Positions 57,826-64,000 of a stretch of 64,000 nt of DNA are shown in pieces (positions within the stretch are counted from its first letter, which is position 1; each line of letters begins with the position of its first letter). A program made the position numbers and the translations under genes. The notes under the pieces are model-generated. The model searched no databases and was not told the origin of the DNA. It saw only the letters and a program-made list of their open reading frames with translations. The stretch spans positions 124,001-188,000 of the forward strand of contig NZ_JAJOYT010000006.1 in assembly GCF_021290965.1 (NCBI RefSeq), written 5' to 3'. This DNA comes from Rheinheimera faecalis. Lineage in GTDB: Bacteria > Pseudomonadota > Gammaproteobacteria > Enterobacterales > Alteromonadaceae.

Positions 57826-58611
57826 TTAACGCAAAGCGCGGCCGAGCAACGAAAAATAGCTAAGCCAGTGTTGGGCGAGAACTGCGGATAAAGTGGAGTC
57901 CGGGTATAAACCCGCTTTAGCTGCTTTGCTTTTTAAGGTACCGTTGACTAAAAAGCTGTTTTTAAGCCGTTGTTGTTGCAGCATATGTTCAAAAGCCCGT
58001 GCGGCCAGCTCTTCCGGCTTGGCGTAATAATAAATGCCATGGCTTTGATCAAAGGCGGCAGAAGTTTTGACGTAGTTATTGGGTTCAGATCCACTGACGG
58101 ATAAAAACAGCGCCGCAAAGCTTTGATCCAAATACTGATTCAGTGGGTGAGGGGAAACCGCCGCATTGTTCAGCCAGCTGGAACTGGCAAAAGCGGAAGC
58201 AGGAAGCTCATCGGTAAACAACTTGCTGCAAATATAATGATCAAAGGCGTGAAACCACTCATGCGCCAGGCTGCCACCGCCGGCATTTTTGGCCAGAGCC
58301 AGTAAACGCCCTTGAGGTTGATAAAAAGCACAGCTGCCTTGTTGTCCACCTATACCAAAATTCAGGCTCAGGCTTTGGTTCAGTGAAATCACTTGTTCTG
58401 GCACCTGTAACAGCAGCATCAGATCAGATAAAGCGTCAAAAAACAGGTTAGCCGCTAGTTGTTGCTCGGCAGCTGTGACCCAGCGGCCAATTTTAATACT
58501 TTGGAAACCAAAAATTTTTACTATATCCAAAAAGCTGACGTCGGCGCCGGATCTGTGTTCCGGACCGTTACGAAAATAGGCTTGCTGTATGCGGGGTATT
58601 AAATCAGCCAT
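57826..58611 (-). CDS. Putative metallopeptidase-like protein (HExxH; LPD1/CLCA_X-like)
   Basis: 261 residues, no signal peptide. A zinc-protease type HEWFH motif sits at 117-121 within SLAHEWFHAFDHYI, preceded by FGIGGQQGSCAFYQPQGRLLALAK; a second conserved block is YYAKPEELAARAFEHML, where E176-region glutamates could be the third ligand. This pattern resembles LPD1 domains of polyvalent proteins and the gammaproteobacterial CLCA_X family. Substrate and role unknown. Cytosolic location is an inference from the missing signal. Confidence 0.7.
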   Translation of the reverse strand: MADLIPRIQQAYFRNGPEHRSGADVSFLDIVKIFGFQSIKIGRWVTAAEQQLAANLFFDALSDLMLLLQVPEQVISLNQSLSLNFGIGGQQGSCAFYQPQGRLLALAKNAGGGSLAHEWFHAFDHYICSKLFTDELPASAFASSSWLNNAAVSPHPLNQYLDQSFAALFLSVSGSEPNNYVKTSAAFDQSHGIYYYAKPEELAARAFEHMLQQQRLKNSFLVNGTLKSKAAKAGLYPDSTLSAVLAQHWLSYFSLLGRALR

Positions 58612-58761
58612 AGGGTAACTGGTTCAAATTTAAACATTTTTTAAGCGCTTATGCTGGGAAAACACAGTTTAAGTCGTATACTGACAAGCGGTATAGTGAT
58701 TTTCATTAAAACCTGATGGCTTTTCACTTATGCAAAGCCAGTTGAAACAAAGAGTGATTTT

Positions 58762-60075
58762 ATGTCCCTGCTAGAAAATTTACTGATTATGTTGCTGCTG
58801 ATCAGTGCCAGTGCCTTCTTTTCCATGTCTGAAATAGCCTTAGCTGCTTCACGCAAAATTCGCTTAAAACAACTGGCGTCAGACGGTGAACCGCGCGCAG
58901 CCTTGGTGTTACAGCTGCAGTCTAACCCCGGTAGTTTTTTCACCATAGCCCAGATTGGCTTAAATGCTGTGGCTATCTTAGGTGGTATTTTAGGTGAAGC
59001 TGCTTTTACGCCTTATATTCTGAGCTTGCTGAATTTAATTTTTGAAAACCCGGCTAACGAAGGCATCGCCTTTGGTTTGTCGGTGTTTTTTGTCACCGCT
59101 TTGTTTATTTTGTTTGCCGATTTAATGCCAAAACGCCTTGCGATGTTATCGCCGGAAAAAGTCGCGATTTCTGTGGTGAACCTTGTGTTGCTGATGCTGG
59201 TTATTTTTAAACCTCTGGTCTGGTTTTTTAATAGCCTGGCAAATCTGGTGTTCAAACTCTTTAACGTACCTATGCAGCGTATCGATCAAATTACACCTGA
59301 AGATATAGTGGCCATGATGGATGAAGGTGCTCAGGCTGGTGTCTTACAACAGCAGGAACGCACTTTGCTGGAGAACGTATTTGATATGGACTCCCGCACT
59401 GTGACTTCAGCCATGACAGCGCGCGAAAGCTTAATTTACTTTAATTTAAAAGAAACAGCCGAGAGCATTAAAAACAAAATCGCCGAACATCCACACGCCA
59501 AATTTATTGTCTGCGATGACAGTCTGGATAAAGTGGTGGGTTATGTCGACAGTCGCGATATTTTGATGCAGGTGTTGCATCAACAGCCAATTAACTTACT
59601 TAAAGAAGGCATGATCCACACCCCTTTGATTGTGCCTGATTCTTTGTCTTTGTACGAAGTGTTAGCGCAGTTTAAGGCCAGTGGTATCGACTTTGCTGTA
59701 GTGCTGAACGAATACGCTTTAACCGTAGGTATGGTCACTCTGAAAGATGTGATGAGCATTGTGATGGGTGAGCTGGTCAATTCGGACGAAGAGCAAATAG
59801 TACAGCGTGATGAAGCGTCCTGGCTGGTGGAAGGTTTAACACCGTTGGATGATGTGATGCGGGTCTTTGATATCGACAGTTTTCCGGACGACGAGAATTA
59901 CGAAACCATTGCAGGTTTTATGATGTATATGCTGCGTAAGATCCCTAAACGCACTGACTTTGTCATTTTTCAGGGTTACAAGTTTGAAGTGGTCGATATC
60001 GACAGCTACAAAATTGACCAGTTGTTAGTGACTAAAGTCAAAGTGGCAGAACAAGGTGAGCAGGCTGGCGGTTAA
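58762..60075 (+). CDS. paeA: CNNM/CorC family transporter PaeA
   Basis: 437 residues: DUF21 membrane domain with four spans (about 1-195; SAFFSMSEIALAASRKIRLKQL, IAQIGLNAVAILGGILGEAAF), two CBS domains (about 210-335) and a C-terminal CorC/HlyC domain (about 350-430; IPKRTDFVIFQGYKFEVVDID). It aligns closely over its length with E. coli YtfL (PaeA), reported to protect against polyamines (cadaverine/putrescine export). Confidence 0.9.
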   Translation: MSLLENLLIMLLLISASAFFSMSEIALAASRKIRLKQLASDGEPRAALVLQLQSNPGSFFTIAQIGLNAVAILGGILGEAAFTPYILSLLNLIFENPANEGIAFGLSVFFVTALFILFADLMPKRLAMLSPEKVAISVVNLVLLMLVIFKPLVWFFNSLANLVFKLFNVPMQRIDQITPEDIVAMMDEGAQAGVLQQQERTLLENVFDMDSRTVTSAMTARESLIYFNLKETAESIKNKIAEHPHAKFIVCDDSLDKVVGYVDSRDILMQVLHQQPINLLKEGMIHTPLIVPDSLSLYEVLAQFKASGIDFAVVLNEYALTVGMVTLKDVMSIVMGELVNSDEEQIVQRDEASWLVEGLTPLDDVMRVFDIDSFPDDENYETIAGFMMYMLRKIPKRTDFVIFQGYKFEVVDIDSYKIDQLLVTKVKVAEQGEQAGG

Positions 60076-60097
60076 AGGCTTAAAAAAACAAAGAAGT

Positions 60098-60125
60098 TTG
60101 GGGCAGAATCTAACTTCTGCCCCAA
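60098..60125. terminator. Palindrome between paeA and the DUF885 gene
   Basis: TTGGGGCAGAA-TCTAAC-TTCTGCCCCAA, an 11-bp perfect stem between converging genes. No T tract, so terminator strength is uncertain. Confidence 0.55.
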
Positions 60126-60132
60126 CGCAGTT

Positions 60133-62004
60133 TTATGCCTTTTGGCTTTCTACCCAGTTTTTCACTTTCGTATCGAGCACCGACATAGGAACGGCGCCAC
60201 CTAGCAGCACTAAATCGTGGAAGGCCTTGATATCAAACTTGTCGCCTAGCTGCTCTTTAGCATAAGCGCGCAATTCCACAATCTTCAACATACCCAGCTT
60301 GTAGCCCAAAGCCTGACCAGGCCATGCCATATAACGTTCGATTTCAGACACTACATCAGATTCTGTGGTGCCAGTGGTTTCTGCCATATAAGCTATGGCT
60401 TGTTCACGAGTCCATTTTTTCGCATGCATGCCAGTGTCGACCACCAAACGTACAGAGCGGAATAACTCCGCTTTCAGGCGGCCTAAATCACCAAAAGGAT
60501 CGTCTTTGTACATGCCCATTTCTTTAGCAACCAGCTCTGAATACAAAGCCCAGCCTTCGACATAGCTGTTGTATGGCGCAACACGGCGCAGCAGAGGCAA
60601 ATGTTCCTGAGCCAAATTCAAAGCCACTTGCCAGTGATGGCCCGGGTTGGCTTCATGGTAGGTCAGAGTTTTTAAATCAAATTTGGCGTTGGCTTTAATA
60701 TCGCGCAGGTTAATCCAGTAAATACCGGGCTTGCTGCCATCAATGGCTGGCGAGCTGTATTGGCCTCCAGCAGCGCTGTCCTGAATTTCTACCGGAATAC
60801 GGCGCACTTCCACCGGATAAGGCGGTTTAGTGGCAAAAAGCTCTGGCATACGCAGATTAATTTCAGCTATGTATTTATTTAAGTCATCCAGTACTTGCTG
60901 ACGACCTGCGTCTGAGTCTTCATATAAAAACCTTGCTTCGCCATTTAGCGCCGTCATACGAGCGCCGACAGTGCCGTCTTTATAACCCTCAGACTTTAAG
61001 ATACTGTCCATTTCCTGACTGATACGGGCCACTTCATCCAAACCTATCTGGTGAATTTGCTCTGGCGTCAGGTCGGTATCGCCCAGTTGTTTTACTGAAT
61101 AGGCATAAAACTTATCACCACCAGGCTGTGCCCAAATGCCTGACTCTATTCTGGCTTTGGGCAGTTCTGCCCGCACTGCAGTTGCCAGTTGCTGATAACC
61201 CGTCTGCACCTGTTTTTGTACTAAAAGTGCAGCTGAGGTCAGATACTGCTGTTTTGCTTCTGGCGTTAAGTCTTTCAGGCCATCCAGTTTTTTCGCAAAA
61301 TCTTTGTACAGCACATGCTCTGTCACTTCACCACTGGCATAACCATCTAAAATGGCGAGTGATTTCTCCAGTAGTACTTTAGGGGCTATCCAGCCAGTCG
61401 CAGCGTCAGAGACAAAACGCTGTTCAACAGCTTTTAACGCAGCGCCAAATTTCTCCAGCCGGCTTAAGTAGTTTTTTGCGTCCTGCTCATTGCTGATTGG
61501 ATGCGAATTCTGCAAAGCGCCAGCCATATCTATGGTGGGTCCATTGATCTGATTGACGACAAAAGCCGAGTGTCCCATCCAGGAGTCTATATAACCTTGC
61601 GGAAACTCTTTGCTGCCCGCGTAGTACTGCATAATGTTCAGCATCACAGCCTGGTTTTCCGCATCCACAGCATCTGCTGGCACAGGCAGGGCTGCAAGTT
61701 GGGTCGCAATAGCTGTCAGATTTTTGCGAAGTTGGCTTTCGGCTTCAGCGCTGTAGTTTTCCAGCTCTGTATTAAAAGCTTTACCTACCACCTCTTCAGA
61801 TAAACCCAAAGCTGAGGCATTTAAGGCTCGAGCCTGAAACAGTATTTGGGTGGCCTGCTGATACAGCTGTTCTGCGGTTTGAGCGGCAGGGGAAACAGCT
61901 GCGACTGGTGTGGTTGTTGTGGTTGATTCAACTGATTTTGGGGCATCGTTACAGCCGGTCAATAACAGGCCGCTGATGGTCAGAGCCAGAAAAGAGAGAC
62001 GCAT
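60133..62004 (-). CDS. DUF885 family lipoprotein (putative zinc peptidase)
   Basis: 623 residues with a lipoprotein signal (MRLSFLALTISGLLLTGC; lipidated C18). The family's metallopeptidase-like signature YHEANPGHHWQ is present, with a downstream YVEGWALYSE block. Members are thought to act as peptidases (Xanthomonas PII-type or carboxypeptidase-like), but most are untested. Probably periplasmic face of an envelope membrane. Single gene, divergent from the MFS gene. Confidence 0.9.
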   Translation of the reverse strand: MRLSFLALTISGLLLTGCNDAPKSVESTTTTTPVAAVSPAAQTAEQLYQQATQILFQARALNASALGLSEEVVGKAFNTELENYSAEAESQLRKNLTAIATQLAALPVPADAVDAENQAVMLNIMQYYAGSKEFPQGYIDSWMGHSAFVVNQINGPTIDMAGALQNSHPISNEQDAKNYLSRLEKFGAALKAVEQRFVSDAATGWIAPKVLLEKSLAILDGYASGEVTEHVLYKDFAKKLDGLKDLTPEAKQQYLTSAALLVQKQVQTGYQQLATAVRAELPKARIESGIWAQPGGDKFYAYSVKQLGDTDLTPEQIHQIGLDEVARISQEMDSILKSEGYKDGTVGARMTALNGEARFLYEDSDAGRQQVLDDLNKYIAEINLRMPELFATKPPYPVEVRRIPVEIQDSAAGGQYSSPAIDGSKPGIYWINLRDIKANAKFDLKTLTYHEANPGHHWQVALNLAQEHLPLLRRVAPYNSYVEGWALYSELVAKEMGMYKDDPFGDLGRLKAELFRSVRLVVDTGMHAKKWTREQAIAYMAETTGTTESDVVSEIERYMAWPGQALGYKLGMLKIVELRAYAKEQLGDKFDIKAFHDLVLLGGAVPMSVLDTKVKNWVESQKA

Positions 62005-62172
62005 AGTTTTTCCTTATGGTTTGAGTGCGTAGAGTGGGGCTTATCTTACGCTTTGATTTGTGTCAGTGCAGCAGGCATTTGCGGTAAAACAAAGTAAAAA
62101 TTGGCTTATTCGCGGTATACTTAGCCATCTTTGGTGAGTCGTTTCTCTGGCTCCATGTTGTTGACGAACACT

Positions 62173-63357
62173 ATGATTGAAAAAAACACACCTGCTTTTT
62201 ACGCTGCCAGTTTTGCGCTTTGTCTGGCTGCTGTATTTGTGTTTGCCAACCTGCATATGTTGCAACCTTTATTGCCGCTGTTAAGCCGTGAATTTCAGCT
62301 AACACCACTACAAACCAGCTGGAGTTATGCCATAGGCACGCTGGCTCTAGGCTTGTCTTTACTGGTGTATGGCGCCTTGTCGGATTCTTATGGGCGCCGT
62401 ACTTTATTGCTCTGGAGTCTGGGCGGTATGGCGCTGAGCACGCTGGCGCTGACTCAGGTCGAATCCTATCACTCACTTTTAGTGCTGCGGGCTTTGCAGG
62501 GCTTTTGTTTAGGTGGACTACCCGCTATTGCCATCGCTTATATGGGCGAAGAGTTCAGTAAAACGGCCATGGTGGTAGCTGTCGGCTATTACATCAGTGC
62601 CAATTCGTTGGGCGGCATCAGTGGGCGTTTATTGTCAGGCTGGTTTGCTGAAATGAATCATTGGCAATGGGTGTTCTGGCCTATGGGGCTGGGTAGTGCG
62701 CTTTGCACTTATCTGGTCTGGCGTTATCTGCCTAAATCCAGTTATTTTCAAAAGCAGCCGTTTCAGCTAAAACAAGCCATGTCGGATAACTGGTTTCATT
62801 TACGCCAGAAAACCTTGTTGCTGACCTATCTGATTGGCGGCCTTAACTTTTTTATCTTTTTAAATCAGTACACTTTTGTCGCTTTCCGCTTGTCTGATAC
62901 CCCTTATTTGTTATCAAGTGGTTGGATAGGTTTGTTATTTATTACTTATTTAACCGGCACTGTAGGTTCTGCTTTGTCCGGCAAGGTGGGGCAGCGAATT
63001 CATCCTGCTTTGGGCATGGCGCTGGGGATAGCCATTATGATGCTGGGCACAGTGCTGACGGCTTTTAATGCTTTGCCTTTGATTGTATTTGGTTTTTTTA
63101 TCAGTGCCTTTGGCTTTTTCCTTTGCCATTCGCTGGCCAGTAGTTGGGTTAATCAGCAGGCGGTTAAAGCCAAAGCCAGTGCCAGCGCTTTGTATCTGGT
63201 GTTTTATTATCTGGGTGCGAGTTCTGGTGGTTTGTATTTATCGCCATTCTGGCAGCATTGGGGCTGGAATGGGGTAGTGGTCGGCTCCTTGCTGATGTTT
63301 ACGCTGACCTTAGTTTTAAGTCTGTGGCTAAAACACAGTGCATCAAAAGCGCCGTGA
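62173..63357 (+). CDS. MFS transporter (YnfM-like)
   Basis: 394 residues from the ATG at 62173 (MIEKNTPAFYAASF); an ATG at 62155 and a TTG at 62131 are also in frame and no start has a clear ribosome site. Twelve membrane spans; the loop 2-3 motif GALSDSYGRRTLLLWSLGG and SANSLGGISGRLLSGWF in the first half, SSWVNQQAVKAKASASALYL in the second. Close in layout to E. coli YnfM, an arabinose/drug-type exporter of uncertain substrate. Confidence 0.88.
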   Translation: MIEKNTPAFYAASFALCLAAVFVFANLHMLQPLLPLLSREFQLTPLQTSWSYAIGTLALGLSLLVYGALSDSYGRRTLLLWSLGGMALSTLALTQVESYHSLLVLRALQGFCLGGLPAIAIAYMGEEFSKTAMVVAVGYYISANSLGGISGRLLSGWFAEMNHWQWVFWPMGLGSALCTYLVWRYLPKSSYFQKQPFQLKQAMSDNWFHLRQKTLLLTYLIGGLNFFIFLNQYTFVAFRLSDTPYLLSSGWIGLLFITYLTGTVGSALSGKVGQRIHPALGMALGIAIMMLGTVLTAFNALPLIVFGFFISAFGFFLCHSLASSWVNQQAVKAKASASALYLVFYYLGASSGGLYLSPFWQHWGWNGVVVGSLLMFTLTLVLSLWLKHSASKAP

Positions 63358-63554
63358 AATAACTTGCTTCCACTTTGTTTTGCTTGTTAGCATAACGTCA
63401 CTTCCACTTCGAGTACTGCTGAAATGAACAACTGAATTCCCGAAAATTTGTAGCCGTTATTTTACAAATCTTCAGGATAGCTGTTGTTTAACAGGTATTT
63501 ATCGCTTTTTTCTTTTGTCTGTGAACACAGCCTTCCTGTATTTCAGGAGTCTGT

Positions 63555-64000
63555 ATGTCTGAATTATCTACTGTGTTGTTATGTCGCCAATTCCAATGGA
63601 CCCATCAGGGTCTTGAGTTATTACATCCAGCTATTGATCTGCAGCTTCAGAATAAAGCTCAGGCATTAGTCGGGTTAAATGGCTGTGGTAAATCCTTATT
63701 TTTACGTTGTTTAGCAGGGCAGGAAACTGGCTTGGCTTACAGCGGTGAACTGCTTTGGCAACAGCCTTTTTATTACTTATCACAACAGGAGCCGGATCTT
63801 AACCAAAGCATCAGCTGTTATCTGGGGTTAGATGCTTTGTTTGACGCTTTAGAGCGAGTAGAGGCTGGCGGTCTGGACCAAACCGATTTTGATTGCATTG
63901 GCGATCGCTGGTTAGCTAAAGCAGAGGTTAGGCAGTGGTTGTCAGAGCTAAACTTACCTGCCGATCCTGCGTTACCACTCAAGGCTTTAAGCGGGGGCCA
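63555..64000 (+). CDS. ABC transporter ATP-binding protein, ABC-F-like (partial)
   Basis: 148 residues before the window ends. CAGGAG lies about 7 bases before the ATG. Walker A GLNGCGKS is at about 41-48 and the signature LSGGQ begins at the window edge. There is a Q-loop-like YLSQQEPDL and a W-x-AKAEVRQWLSELNL helix, which is the spacing of ABC-F proteins such as Uup/YheS; a soluble factor is thus more likely than a transporter part. The rest lies outside, so the number of ATPase domains is unknown. Confidence 0.75.
   Translation, partial: MSELSTVLLCRQFQWTHQGLELLHPAIDLQLQNKAQALVGLNGCGKSLFLRCLAGQETGLAYSGELLWQQPFYYLSQQEPDLNQSISCYLGLDALFDALERVEAGGLDQTDFDCIGDRWLAKAEVRQWLSELNLPADPALPLKALSGG

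Overview
The window is gene-dense (roughly 90% coding), of moderate GC, and has no integrase, transposase, CRISPR array or phage gene. Gene content and order point to a free-living, polarly flagellated gammaproteobacterium of the Alteromonadales/Chromatiales type, with Rheinheimera or a near relative as my best guess. Supporting signs are the fabB-pdxB-asd-fimV-truA-accD-folC-dedD-cvpA-purF row, a sodium-motor MotY next to rnt, a hub-type FimV, the cmoA-cmoB-yecE group and a YafJ/FadE pair. The genus is an inference, because no rRNA gene is present.

Left part (1-10 kb): a yeaG-yeaH-spoVR stress operon (minus strand, spoVR cut by the window edge), sodB, grxD, rnt, motY, two small receiver proteins and mnmC. 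Middle left (10-23 kb): fabB, pdxB, asd, fimV, truA, accD, folC, dedD, cvpA and purF, covering lipid, cofactor, amino-acid and purine synthesis, tRNA modification and the cell pole. At 23-28 kb lie a Yip1 membrane protein, miaE-lpxH-ppiB on one strand, then cysS and folD. A tRNA cluster Pro-Arg-His-Pro follows (28.5-28.9 kb), then fadE with a FadR-like operator and yafJ.

At 32-39 kb, all on the minus strand, are a DUF3108 protein, purN-purM, an unknown gene, a LysR regulator, cmoB-cmoA and a DUF72 gene. A large diguanylate cyclase with three solute-binding sensor domains follows, then aspS, yebC-ruvC-ruvA-ruvB and the complete ybgC-tolQ-tolR-tolA-tolB-pal-cpoB envelope operon. Between ruvB and ybgC the minus strand carries a convincing unannotated small-RNA gene: promoter, four hairpins and a terminator, with no ORF.

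At 53-55.3 kb there are four tRNA-Lys genes, nadA and a tRNA-Ser. Three of the tRNA-Lys genes carry an unusual A53:U61 pair. Directly behind tRNA-Ser is a tandem array of 162-bp units (two full, one partial) that contains a T-arm-like element and ends in a degenerate copy of the tRNA-Ser 3' end. In layout this recalls the tyrT/rtT repeats of E. coli, but the sequence looks unrelated. It is the most unusual structure of the window. The right end (55.3-64 kb) is a looser accessory stretch: a 2OG-Fe(II) oxygenase, a Crp-like regulator, two uncharacterised genes (one with an HExxH motif), paeA, a DUF885 lipoprotein peptidase, a YnfM-type MFS exporter and the start of an ABC-F-like ATPase.

Several starts below differ from the longest open frame because a better Shine-Dalgarno, signal peptide or family alignment favours a later codon. 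Hairpin, promoter and operator calls were made by eye.
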